Source: Eurosta solidaginis
Taxonomy: Eukaryota; Arthropoda; Insecta; Diptera; Tephritidae
Direction of reading: 5' to 3'
Length of the DNA: 64,000 bases
Assembly (NCBI RefSeq): GCF_040869045.1
Contig: NC_090319.1
Span: 47,960,779 to 48,024,778 of the forward strand
The stretch's first letter is position 1, and each line of letters opens with the position of its first letter. The notes under the pieces are model-generated. The model was not told the DNA's origin, did no database searches, and was given only the letters and a program-made list of their open reading frames with translations. The position numbers and the translations under genes were made by a program. This document shows, piece by piece, positions 42,955 through 53,735 of this stretch.

Positions 42955-43330
42955 TAGACTTTTAGTAGACCAGTTATCGGTTTTTATCAAACACCATCAA
43001 TTTATCAGCGAAAGTCTAACGATATTTTATCGATATGTTATCGGATTTTTACCAATTTTCTATCGGAGTGTTATCGAAAAGATATCATAAAGTTATAGAT
43101 TACATACGGAATATTTTGATATCGATAAATTATCAAACGCATATCAGTTTGTTTTTGGAAACCTATAGATTTGTTATCGGAGTCTTACCCACTTCTTATC
43201 GTCGTGTTATCGATTTTTTATCGAAAATTTGTCGAGTTAATTACAAGAAATTTATTATAACTAGTCGGCTGTTACCGATAAGAAGTCAAAAAAGCTCTTT
43301 CCAGAAAACCGGAAACTGCTTGTTTCTGGT
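42955..43330. repeat. TTATCG/CGATA-rich degenerate tandem repeat tract, inverted
   Basis: About ten TATCG words occur between 42970 and 43290 (e.g. TTTATCGATATGTTATCGGA, GTGTTATCGAAAAGATATC, GTGTTATCGATTTTTTATCG). It is the reverse-complement relative of 2284-2824. The plus-strand frame 43035-43358 encodes the same kind of repetitive peptide (GVLSKRYHKVIDY, YRRVIDFLSK) as the minus-strand frames there. Confidence 0.7.
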
Positions 43331-44483
43331 AAAGCTACCTCTGAGATTTGACTTCTAGCCCTGGGCGAAAACTGAAAGGACCAATCCGGAGTCAGAAATT
43401 TGTTCTAACTTCGATTGAATTGACCAGTAGTTCGATTGATTTTACCAACTTTTTCTTTCAGCGTTGATACTTGCAGTCACAAATGGTAAAAAAAATAATT
43501 TCTAACTTCGAAAAATAATAGCTGTCGTAATAGGCATGAACACAAATTTACGATATCGTCGTAAATGCTCGGCACATTTATATCGAAAAAATAACTCATT
43601 AAAGAAAACAAAACAAAAATGTACCACTCAAAACTTATTCAAGCGTTATTAATACCGTCTGGGAATATTGAATCGGTATGAGCAGACACCGGACATGTTT
43701 TTTTTATAAATTTTGTGCTTACCATTTTTGCACCACAATGCGCAGGACAAAAAAAAAAGGTGGGCTCAGTAAATCAATCGCAGCAAAAAAACAAAAACAA
43801 AAAAACATCCCTCTCTATTGTTTCATCATAAAAAGCTTTAATGAACGAGTTGTACATTTAATTTTTATTGATGCCTTTTAAATTTGTTACTTAAATTTTT
43901 TAGGTATGTATGTGTGTATGTAATATATGTGCTGTGTACGCTGCGCCAATTGAAAAACCCCTCAGTGTCAGTAAATCTAATGATACAAAAAGGGGCGAAT
44001 TATTTTATTGAGTCAGGATGTTTGGTTGACAACATGTTGAAAATTTATAAATCAACAGAAATATTGCGCAAATAAAAATGTCGCTTCAGTAAAAATGCTC
44101 AATAGTGAATTGTTGCGTGCTGTGAAATGGAAGTGCCAATAAAAAAATCAAAGTTAGGTATAATAGATCCGGCTGATTGCATTGTTGTTTTTGTTGAGCT
44201 GATGAAAATAATTCCCTTAAAGAATAAAATAATTGGATGATTAAAGTAAAAAAAAAATAATAATGGGAAATTACAAAGCGGAAAAAGATATTGAGCCGAA
44301 ACAAGTACAGATTAAAGCACTGCAAAAACAAATTTAATTCACTAGCTCTGTTGAACCCACCTGCAAATATTCCTCACAATTCGGATTAAAAAACATATAT
44401 ATATAGATGTACCAAATTATGTTTATAAGGAAAAGTAACAACAAAGTCGATACTTGAAGAAAATTTACAAAGCGTGCAGCAGG
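43331..44483. other. Unassigned A+T-rich stretch
   Basis: No gene supported. Short frames at 43678-43881 and 43884-44075 have no recognisable domain; Lys and Asn richness follows base composition. Confidence 0.4.
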
Positions 44484-44570
44484 GCATTCATATGGCTGAG
44501 TGGATAGAAGCATCTGGCTTAACACCAGTGTTAAGTAAATACGTTGGAGATTTCGAGCTCAAAACTCAGT
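44484..44570 (+). pseudogene. tRNA-Leu(UAA)-like sequence, degenerate
   Basis: TGGCTGAGTGG (44493-44503) fits the tRNA A box and D arm. TCTGG-CTTAACA-CCAGT forms an anticodon stem and seven-base loop with TAA at the anticodon position, next comes a long variable region, and GAGCTCAAAACTC (44555-44567) is a degenerate T arm/B box. The long variable arm and anticodon suit tRNA-Leu. The B box departs from GGTTCGAATCC and I cannot close an acceptor stem, so it is a pseudogene or the head of another SINE. Confidence 0.5.
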
Positions 44571-45119
44571 TTCCGAAAAGCTGTTGAAGAAGTGAAATTC
44601 TAATAAGAGCCTGTTTCGATAAATAAATACAAATAATTACAGATTATTTTAAGACCATTTGCGACAATCAACTTTTTAGTGAAAATATTATACTCACTAA
44701 CTCTAACGTTATGACTGTACCCAAACCAGTCCGAAAAAGGCATAACTTTTAGCAACAAAAATGTAAAGTCTTCATTGAAGAAGTTCAAATTATTCCAATT
44801 ATTTCCATTCTCACGGGAAATTATATTTAAGTTTATGCAGGAATAGGCCGCTAAAGCTCTGTGATGTGGTGTTTTTCGACCGGATTATATTCTAAGATAA
44901 AGCTTTTTCGAAATATCCTTATCTTTGTTTCGAAATTTCTTACAGTTTTGAGATCTTCATGAATATTGTGCTTGAAAGATGTCGCGATATTTTATCACCT
45001 AATAAAAAATCTTTCTACCTAGTTCCATTATCTAGGATCCATCTGTTCGAATGGAAAAATGTTCAGCTTGTTTATTAGATTTATACAAAAGTAATATATT
45101 TATTCATATCTACGAATAG
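44571..45119. other. Unassigned stretch
   Basis: Nothing recognised. Frame 44600-44788 on the minus strand shows no domain. Confidence 0.35.
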
Positions 45120-45285
45120 ACGAAGAAACTCTGGTTTCAAAGCATAGGAGGAAGAGACAAGAACTGAGTTGGGAGAGGCTGGTGAACGAAGACCTTATCT
45201 CCCTTGGTGCGCCCGCCGAAAGAAGGCAAAGTCCTAAAATTAGGATAGCACTTCCTAAACAAAGTTCTCCAAACCGGTGAAAATT
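45120..45285 (+). pseudogene. LINE C-terminal scrap (RTE-like)
   Basis: The reading from 45148 gives RRKRQELSWERLVNEDLISL then GAPAERRQSPK, worded like the end of RTE-type LINE proteins (compare the RW...ND.NSLG segment at 26550-26620). Short and without flanking support. Confidence 0.4.
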
Positions 45286-45768
45286 TTAATCAGTAAGAAT
45301 TTCAAATTTTCGTAGAAAAGTTTTTACTCATTTGAAGGAAATTTTTTTTTAAGTTTTTTCAGTCAAACAAACTTGATTGATTATTTTTCACTATATTCAC
45401 ATGTAAGTGTTAGCTCAGTGCATGACGCAATAAAACCAGACAGATGAAGTCAGTAGTACAACAACAACAATTTGACGGCCTTAATAAGCTGGTCATGAAT
45501 TTTAAAGTAGTAGGGAGGAAAATTTTTTTTTACTATTTTAATACTATTTTACTACCTTAAAAAGGAATGTGCGGAAAAGAGACAACCTCGATATAAGGAA
45601 CGGGGACGTGAAAGAAAATAGAATCACAACAGAGGTAATATGAAGGAAAAGTGAGAGGGAAGTTGGAAAAGTAGAGAGAACAAGAGGAAGTTGGAGAGTG
45701 TAAGTAAAAATAAGAATAAGTGTAATTGACTTATATTGTTTTTTTGATTTTCCGACAGGGTAGATAAA
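45286..45768. other. Unassigned A+T-rich stretch
   Basis: The minus-strand frame 45978-45544 spans this and the Penelope-type repeat. Its C-terminal part is low-complexity and has no recognised domain. Confidence 0.35.
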
Positions 45769-46615
45769 TGATGCATATTGGAACGATTTTCCGTCATCCC
45801 TTGTCAAATTTGGTTTTGAGATAAACCACTTTCGGCGTTGTGCCATCATCAGTGTCGATTTTCGTTCTGATCTGTTGTTGTCGTTTGTCCTGTATTTATA
45901 GTTCGTAGGTACGTGGGCAGGTATTGTCAAAATTGATGCTTGTGTGTATTTAGTTATGTGTATGTGCTTTATGTTCATTCAGAACCGAGGGTGGTTTACT
46001 AATCGATTTATGTGGCTGACTGGGGTAGGTAAAAATCCGCAATTTTAGTCGTGTGCCCTTTTTTGTGGGTTTTTTGTTTTGGTGTGTTAATTTTTTTGTG
46101 TTTATTTGTTGTTGTGTGTTTGTCTGTTGTACCTGTGTGATTATTTTATTTCTTGTAAACAAGTTTTAAAGGCTCAAATATTGTATCAGAAATTGTGTTT
46201 ATCTGTTCGTTTATTATTCTACCGTCGAGTTTTTTCTGTTTGTAGATTTCCATGTTTTCGAGTACGTTGATACGTCGACTTTTTGCTTGTATATGAAGAA
46301 CCTTAACTGTTTTATTGATGTTTGCTGGGGAACATTCATTCTCGAACATGTGATTCGCGAAGTTAGACTCGGGTTTAATGTTTGGATTCTATATTTTTTT
46401 GTTGTAATCTCTAATATGATCTCTGAACCTCGTTCCTATTTGACGTCCTGTTTGTCCTATGTAACTATGCTGGCATCAGCAGGTAAGCTCGTATACGCCG
46501 TGGATGCTAAACGGATGCTCTGAGTTAGTCGACACCGATGATGGCACAACGCCGAAACCAGTTTGTCTCAAAACCGAATTTGACAAGGAATGACGGAAAA
46601 TCGTTCCAATATAAA
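45769..46615 (-). mobile_element. Penelope-like element fragment
   Basis: An endonuclease relic on the minus strand is bracketed by about 90-bp inverted copies of one sequence (45769-45870 and 46520-46615), both holding ATGGCACAACGCCGAAA and TTTGACAAGG-ATGACGGAAAATCGTTCCAATAT. Penelope-like elements are known for terminal repeats that can be inverted. The reverse transcriptase is missing, so this is a 3' fragment. Confidence 0.75.
46140..46525 (-). pseudogene. GIY-YIG endonuclease of a Penelope-like element, broken
   Basis: In Penelope-like elements this C-terminal domain nicks the target DNA. The reading from 46505 leftward shows GVYELTC (the GIY equivalent), a stop, then SYIGQTGRQIGTRFRDHIRD, which holds the YIG equivalent and the conserved Arg. 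After a second stop the frame continues with NPNIKPESNFANHMF and, in the open frame 46349-46146, ECSPANINKTVKVLHIQAKS and VLENMEIYKQ, matching the order H-x(n)-LE-x-x-EI seen in the family. Two in-frame stops make it inactive. Confidence 0.8.
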
Positions 46616-46691
46616 TCAATAAGGGTAATGGTCTGAGACAAAGACAAGAGGTTAACAGGAAGATAAAAATAAGAATAAGATTAAATGCAAG

Positions 46692-46701
46692 TAATAGTGA
46701 G
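46692..46701. repeat. SINE target site duplication TAATAGTGAG, left
   Basis: Exact 10-bp match to 47067-47076. Confidence 0.75.
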
Positions 46702-47066
46702 GAGGTGAGGGCCATGGTGGTGTGATGGTAGCGTGCTCCGCCTACCACACCGTATGCCTTGGGTACGCACCCCGGGCAACGCAACATCAAAATTTTAGAA
46801 ATATGGTTTTTCAATTAGAAAAAAAAATTGTCTAAGAGGGCTCGCCCCTCGGCAGTTTTCGGAAAGCTCTCCCGGTGTATTTCTGCCATGAAAAGCTCTC
46901 AGTGAAAACTCATCTGCCTTCCAGATGCCGTTCGGAGGCGGCATAAAATATATAGGTCCCGTCCGGCCAATTTGTAGGGAAAATCAAGAGGATCACGATG
47001 CTAATTACAAGAGAAAATCGGCCTTAGATCTCTTCGATGGTTATCGTGCCTTACATTTATTTATTT
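46702..47066 (+). mobile_element. tRNA-derived SINE, copy 2
   Basis: Full-length copy with exact 10-bp flanking duplications. A box TGGTGTGATGGTAGCGTG is unchanged from copy 1; the B box is mutated (GGGTACGCACC against GGGTTCAAACC). Body blocks GCTCGCCCCTCGGCAG, CTCCCGGTGTATTTCTGCC and GATGCCGTTCGGAG are collinear with copy 1. The tail ends in TTTATTTATTTT. Confidence 0.88.
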
Positions 47067-47076
47067 TAATAGTGAG
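47067..47076. repeat. SINE target site duplication TAATAGTGAG, right
   Basis: Partner of 46692-46701. Confidence 0.75.
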
Positions 47077-47678
47077 AGCTTGACTTGTATAAGAGCAAGA
47101 GCGTTAAGACTTAGAGAAAAAGCTGGATAAATTTACGGAAGGATGAAAGAGATGATTGAGGAAAACTATAAAAAAAGGGAGAGGAAATAAGATAGGAAAA
47201 TTGTTAGTCAGAGGAGGGACATGTGGATGTATACAGAAAGTTAAACAACGTCTGCGTGTGCGATCAAATGACTGGGAGTTTTTCATGTTTGCACTTACGT
47301 TTCCAGGGTAAGCTGGAGCTGCTTAAAATAAAGTTTCACTTTGCCAACAGGTAAAACTATAAGCTCTGGTTTGTTGACGCGTCGTTGTTGTAAAACCACT
47401 GTCGCTCTTTCTGCTCAATGAGCCTACCTCAACGCATGAATAACATAGATAGCAGTTGCGTTTTGGGACCGTTTTCCGCCAGTTCGGAGTTTTCGTATTA
47501 CAAGTCTCCCAACAACTCATCCGTGGCTACTTAGTATTGTTCTAGATCGTTAATTATCTCACTGACGTTACCAAAATGTTTCCATATTCCTTAGTTGTGG
47601 ACATAGTGATACTCTAAGGATCCACATATTTAAAGAAGGATTTCTATAGCGAAATATCATATGCCATTTTTCCTTAAT
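47077..47678. other. Unassigned stretch
   Basis: No gene supported; short minus-strand frames (47104-47286, 47323-47520) have no domain I recognise. Confidence 0.4.
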
Positions 47679-50600
47679 TTTATACTCAATTGAGCAGAGC
47701 TCACACAGTAAATTAACCTTGTGGGATAACGGTTGGTTGTACAGGTATAAAGGAATCGATATAGATATAGATCAATATATCAAAATCATCAGTATCGAAA
47801 AAAAATTTGATTCAGCCATGTCCGTCCGTCCGTCTGCCCATTAACACGATAACTTGAGTAAACTTTGAGGCATCTTGATGAAATTTGGTATGTAGGTTTC
47901 CGGGCACTCATCTCAGATCGCTATTTAAAATGGACGATATCGGAATATAACCACGCCCACTTTTTCGATATCGAAAATTTCGAAAATGCGAAAAAGTACG
48001 ATAATTCATTACAAAAGACGGATAAAGCAATGAAACTTGGTAGGTGAGTTGAACTTATGACGCAGAATAGAAAATTAGTAAAATTTTAGACAATGGGCGT
48101 GGCACCGCCCACTTTTAAAAGAAGGTAATTTAGAAGTTTTGCAAGCTGTAATTTGGCAGTCGTTGAATATATAATGATGAAATTTGGCAAGAACGTTTCC
48201 CCTATTACTTTATGTACGCTTAATAAAAATTAGCAAAATTGGAGAACAACCATGACCACTTTAAAAAAAATGTTTAAGTCATATATTAACAAGTAAGGAA
48301 GGCTAAGTTCGGGTGTAACCGAACATTACATACTCAGTTGAGAGCTGTGGAGACAAAGTAAGGGAAAATCACCATGTTGTAAAAAGAACCTAGGGCAACC
48401 CTGGAATGTGTTTGTATGACATGTGTATCAAATGGAAGGTATTAAAGAGTATTTTAAGAGGAAGTGGGCCTTAGTTCTATATGTGGACGCCTTTTCGAGA
48501 TATCGCCATAAAGGTGGATCAGGGGTGACTCTAGAATTTGTTTGTTCGATATGGGTATCAAATGAAAGGTGTTAATGAGTATTATGAAAGGGAGTGGGCC
48601 TTAGTTCTATAGGTGGACGGCTTTTCGAGATATCGATATAAACGTGGACCAGACGTGACTCTAGAATGTGTTTGTACGATATGGGTATCAAATTAAAAGT
48701 ATTAATGAGGGTTTTAAAAGGGAGTGGCCCTTAGTTGTATATGTGAATGCGTTTTCGAGATATCGACCAAAATGTGGACCAGGGTGATTCAGAACATCAC
48801 CTGTCGGGTAACGCTAATTTATTTATATATGTAATACCACGAACAGTATTTCTTCCAAGATTCCAAGGGCTTTTGATTTCGCCCTGCAGAACTTTTTCAT
48901 TTTCTTCTACTTAATATGGTAGGTGTCACACCCATTTTACCAAGTATTTTTCTAAAGTTATATTTTGCGTCAATAGACCAATACAATTACCATGTTTCAT
49001 CCCTTTTTTCGTATTTGGTATATAACTATGGCATTTTTTTCATTTTTCGTAATTTTCGATATCGAAAAAGTGGGCGTGGTCATAGTCGGATTTCGGCCTT
49101 TTTTTACACCAATACATAGTGAGTTCAGATAAGTACGTGAACTGAGTTTATTAAAGATATAACGATTTTTGCTCAAGTTATCGTATTAACGGCCGAGCAG
49201 AAGGACAGACGGAAGACTGTGTATAAAAACTGGGCGTGGCTTCAACCGATTTCGCCCTTTTTCACAGAAAACAGTTACCGTCCTAGAATCTAAGCCTCTA
49301 CCAAATTTCACAAGGATTGGTAGATTTTTGTTCGACTTATGGCATTTAAAGTATCCTAGACAAATTAAATGAAAAAGGGCGGAGCCACGCCCATTTTGAA
49401 ATTTTCTTTTATTTTTATATTTGGTTGCAACATGTCATTACTGGAGTTGAATGTTGACATAATTTACTTATATACTGTAAAGATATTAACTTTTCTTTTA
49501 AAATTTGAATTTAAAAAAAATTTTTTTTTAAAACTGGGCGTGGTCGTTCTCCGATGTTGCTAATTTTTATCAAACAGACATATAATAATAAGAGTAATGT
49601 TCCTGCCAAATTTCATCATGATATCTTCAACGACTGCCAAATTACAGCTTGCAAATCTTCTAAATTACCTTCTTTTAAAAGTGGGCGCTGCCACGCCCAT
49701 TGTCCAAAATTTTACTAGTCTTCTATTCTGCGTCATAGGTTCAACTCACCTACCAAGTTTCATCGCTTAATCCGTATTTGGTAATGAATTATCGCACTTT
49801 TTCGATTTTTCGAAATTTTCGATATCGAAAAAGTGGGCGTGGTTATTGTCCGATATCGGTCATTTTATATAGCGATCTCAGATGAGTGCCCAGAAACCTA
49901 CATACCAAATTTCATCAAGATACCTCAAAATTTACTCAAGTTATCGTGTTAACGGCAGACGGACGGACGGACGGACATGGCTCAATCGAATTTTTTTTCG
50001 ATACTGATGATTTTGATATATTGAAGTCTATATCTATCTCGATTCCTTTATACCTGTACAACCAACCGTTATCCAATCAAAGTTAATATACTATGTGAGC
50101 TCTGCTCAACTGAGTATAACAAAAGTTTTATATCTTTACAGTATATAAGTAAATTATGTCAAGATTCGACTCCAGTAATGACATGTTGCAACCAAATATA
50201 AAAATAAAAGAAAATTTCAAAATGGGCGTGGCTCCGCCCTTTTTCATTTAATTTGTCTAGGATACTTTAAATGCCATAAGTCGAACAAAAATCTACCAAT
50301 CCTTGTGAAATTTGGTAGCGTCTTAAATTCTAGGACGATAATTGTTTTCTGTGAAAAAGGGCGAAATCGGTTGAAGCCGCACCCAGTTTTTATACACAGT
50401 GGACCGTCTGTCCTTCCGCTCGGCCGCTAACACGATAACTTCAGCAAAAAGCGATATATCTTCACTAAACTCAGTTCACGTACTTATCTGAACTCACTTT
50501 GTATTGGTGTAAAAAATGGCCGAAATCCGACTATGACCATGGCCACACTCTCGATATCGAAAGTTACGAAAAATGAAAAAACTGCCATAATTCTATACCA

Positions 50601-51249
50601 AATACGAAAAAAGGGATGAATGGTAATTGGATTGATTTATTGACGCAAAATATAACTTTAGAAAAAAACTTTCCAAAATGGGTGTGACATCTACCATATT
50701 AAGTAAAAGAAAAAGAAAAAGTTCTGCAGGGCGAAATCAACAGCCCTTGGAATCTTAGAAGGAATACTGTTCGTGGTATTACATATATAAGTAAATTAGC
50801 GGTACCCGACAGATGATGTTCTGGGTCACCCTGGTCCACATTTTGGTCAATATCTCGAAAATGCCTTCACCTATAAAACTACAACTACTCCCTTTTAAAA
50901 TACTCATTAACACCTTTCATTTGGTACCCATAGAACTAAGCCCACGCCCTTTTAAAATACTCATTAACACCCTTTATTTGATACCCATATCGTACAAACA
51001 AATTCTAGAGTCAGTCCTGGTCCACCTTTATGGCGATATCCCTAAATGGCATCCACCCATAGAACTATGGCCTACTTCCTCTTAATATACTCTTTAATAC
51101 CTTCTATTTGATACACATGTCATACAAACACTTTCAGGGTTACACTAGATTCATTTTCCTACGTGGTGATTTTCCTTATTTTGTCTCCATAGCTGTCAGC
51201 TGAGTATGTAATGTTCGGTTATACCCGAACTTAGCCTTCCTTACTTGTT
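47679..51249 (+). mobile_element. HINE/DINE-1-like element G, interrupted by copy F
   Basis: The outer element begins at TTATACTCAATTGAGCAGAG and continues through the body to 48288 (TTTAAGTCATATATT), then resumes at 50120 (AAAAGTTTTATATCTTTACA) in register and ends CACCCGAACTTAGCCTTCC then TTACTTGTT at 51249. Its minisatellite (about 50813-51110) is reduced to two or three units. It is the only full copy in this orientation. Confidence 0.85.
48289..50119 (-). mobile_element. HINE/DINE-1-like copy F nested in element G
   Basis: Complete copy with intact ends (ACAAGTAAGGAAGGCTAAG and CTGCTCAACTGAGTATAA) and about three minisatellite units (48440-48800). It is inserted in opposite orientation in the A/T tract of G. 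The junctions read ATATTA|ACAAGTAAGG and GAGTATA|ACAAAAGTT; at most AAC or TAAC is shared, so no clear target duplication exists, consistent with a Helitron-type mechanism. Confidence 0.87.
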
Positions 51250-51363
51250 AAAGCTATATTTGTAAGTAGGGTGAGTGGTAGAACCAAATCAAATATGTTT
51301 TTGTTGTGTTTCCATTGACATAAAAAAACACAATTTTTAAGAATGCCTTAATTAATGCTTTTT

Positions 51364-51371
51364 CTAGATTA
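51364..51371. repeat. SINE target site duplication CTAGATTA, left
   Basis: Exact 8-bp match to 51690-51697. Confidence 0.7.
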
Positions 51372-51689
51372 AAAAAATATAAATGCAAGGCGCGATAACC
51401 TCCGAAGATATTTCAGGCCGAGCTTCTCTTCCAATTCGCGTTGTACTCCTTTTTATTTTTCCTTCAAATTGGCGGGACGGGACCTACAAGTTTTGTGCCG
51501 AGTCCAAACGGCATCTGTAAGGCAGATGAATTTTTACTGAAAAGCCTTTCGTGCCAGAAATACACTCGGAGTGTTTGCCAAATCAATGCCGAGGGGCGAC
51601 CCCGCTTAGAAAAACTTTACTTTGCCGGGGCTTGAACCCAGGATTTTGGTGTGGTGGGCGGAGCATGCTACCATCATACCACGGCGCAC
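51372..51689 (-). mobile_element. tRNA-derived SINE, copy 3 (minus strand)
   Basis: Reverse-complement copy of the family: CGCGATAACCTCCGAAG (tail), GAGTCCAAACGGCATCTG, GCCGAGGGGCGACCCC and the tRNA-like head with B box GGGTTCAAGCC (read on the minus strand near 51640) and A-box region GATGGTAGCATGCTCC. Flanked by exact CTAGATTA duplications. The plus-strand frame 51441-51635 is antisense to it and is not a gene. Confidence 0.87.
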
Positions 51690-51697
51690 CTAGATTA
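51690..51697. repeat. SINE target site duplication CTAGATTA, right
   Basis: Partner of 51364-51371. Confidence 0.7.
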
Positions 51698-52602
51698 TTA
51701 CTAAAATAAAAATTATCTTAAAACATGATATCAAAAAACTGAGTCTAATTAAATCAAGGAAGCGCATGCATTCTGTTGAAATATAATATTTTATATAAAG
51801 TTTCTGTTGTTTAATTGTTGATAAGCTTCCTATGCTTTTCATAAACATGAAGTGGTATAGAAATTTGTTTCCTTCGCTGCTACATGATGTAATAATAAAA
51901 GTGATGTCAACAACATAACCTCAATTTTTCGGTATATCTATTTTCCAGTATTTACTTGTATTACAAAAGTACTAAATTTTGATAAAAAGAATTGTTTTTT
52001 GCAAAATGTTTTCTATACACTTTTGGGGAACACAAAGTTACGTTAATCTTTTTGGATAAACAATTCTAGTGGTGGCTTATATAGTAATAATTTTTGTATA
52101 AGCGTATAGTAAAATCTACTCCGATCGTAGCAGAACTAGAAGCCAGTTCTTATGATAGACAACCCTCTAAAGCAGGCATCGGCAAAAATCAAAATGCATA
52201 TGTGTTAGTGAGAGCGTGATAATCGCGCACATCACTTGATATATCGGTTGGCGTAGTTCATTCGCTTATTAGCGAGCAACATGACATGATCGTTTGTTAT
52301 AATATTTTTAATGCGCACAATGCAAGAAAAAGATTTATACAACTAAATACATTGTATTTGCGCAAAAGGGCTTGGTCAACATTAAATATTTTTCGCTTGT
52401 TCGCATTGAAAAAACTAGCACGCGATCTTTGCTTGTTGGTTGCTAATAACATTCGTCAACATAGCGAGCAACCGCACACAATCGATGTTACTGCGCCAAA
52501 TTCTCAGCGACAACTAAACTAAAGAGAACAAGAATACGTGTGAATTGAGTCTGCATAATTGTGCCATTATTTGCCTATGTTTTCTCTAAAACATGGCGCA
52601 AC
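51698..52602. other. Unassigned stretch
   Basis: No gene supported. CAGGCATCGGCAAA at 52174-52187 looks like a hAT terminus, but no inverted partner was found. The frame 52286-52522 has no recognised domain. Confidence 0.4.
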
Positions 52603-52749
52603 GATACAAGGTGGCAGCATGGAACAGCTGATTATAAACTTTTTTTATTTGATTTGATACATGAACTTCCGGTACAGTATGATTTTGTACATGTACATGG
52701 AATTTTTATTTATGTTTGTAGGTATGTCACCATGCTGCCACCTTGTATC
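52603..52749. repeat. 20-bp perfect inverted repeat with about 107-bp loop
   Basis: GATACAAGGTGGCAGCATGG (52603-52622) and CCATGCTGCCACCTTGTATC (52730-52749) are exact inverse copies. Outward pairing continues imperfectly for about 11 bp (CATGGCGCAAC against ATTCCGCTATG). Possibly the ends of a small inverted-repeat element or a structured transcript. Confidence 0.7.
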
Positions 52750-52760
52750 ATTCCGCTATG

Positions 52761-52768
52761 CTCTAAAA
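52761..52768. repeat. Target site duplication CTCTAAAA, left
   Basis: Exact 8-bp match to 53480-53487. Confidence 0.85.
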
Positions 52769-53479
52769 CAGAGCCGGCCACACAAATACTAAAACAATTG
52801 CATAAGCGTGTGTAAAAATTGAGTGACAACTCCCCACAGTGTGCTAAAAGAAAATGTGGACTGTGAAGTTCGAAATTAAAAAGGACTCTGGTTATTTGAT
52901 TTCAAGCTAATCCTAACAACACTTACTTATATTCATATAACTAAGAACGCGGAGGTCGGGCTATCCAGATAAAACTTTTTTATAAAAGAAGATATGGTGT
53001 TTCTTCAATGCAAAATTTACTTAAAAAAATCACTTTTTCATTAAGAAAGAACTATAAAACAAAGTAAATGTAATGTAAATGTAAAATGTAGAAATGTATA
53101 TTTTCAAAACATAAAGTTATTCAATAAAAAAATGTATAGAAATTAATAATAATAAATGTAATAATTACAAAAAGGTACTTATATTGAATTGTCAATATTT
53201 ATTAATTATTATTAATTATTAATATTTAAATTGTCAATATTAATATGTATGTTCAAAGCAACTTAATAATACTAACTAAAACGTATTAAAAGTCACTTTA
53301 ACCTTGCAGTATATTGTTTTTATTATGTGCCCAAAAAGTAGCAGGGACTTTTCCTTTTGCATTCACTGTTAATTTTAGTGAGTAGCAAGCGAAAACAAAC
53401 GACTGTGATGGCACATCGTTAGTGTCTGTGTGAAAATACGAACTCAAATTGCACAATGTGCAACTTTTGGCCGGCTCTG
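52769..53479. mobile_element. hAT-type MITE, 711 bp
   Basis: Inverted ends CAGAGCCGGCCA and TGGCCGGCTCTG fit the hAT terminal consensus (CARNG) and are bordered by an exact 8-bp duplication CTCTAAAA. The interior is A+T-rich with small tandem repeats (ATTAATTATTATTAATTATT near 53200; AATTGTCAATATT twice, near 53187 and 53231). No transposase is encoded. GAAAATACGAACTCAAATTG leads into the right end. Confidence 0.9.
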
Positions 53480-53487
53480 CTCTAAAA
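53480..53487. repeat. Target site duplication CTCTAAAA, right
   Basis: Partner of 52761-52768. Confidence 0.85.
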
Positions 53488-53735
53488 TATGCATGCCGAA
53501 CTTGTCAGAATAAGGAAAAACTTCCACGTGAGGAGAGCACCTGAATATTTATTTGATCATGCGCTGTTCTAAAACAGTAGTAGGCGCGCCAGAGCTCAAT
53601 TGAGCTATAATTGTTTCACACATATTCTTTTCATCTATTGTTCAGTCATTACCCAGCAAACACAGTTTCTAACGTTAGAGAAATATTGTAGTTTTACATT
53701 AGAATTCTAATGTAGTTCTCTAATGCATTTCGAAT

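Noticed and set aside
52174..52187. CAGGCATCGGCAAA as another hAT end
   Set aside because: No inverted partner or 8-bp duplication could be found within a reasonable distance.
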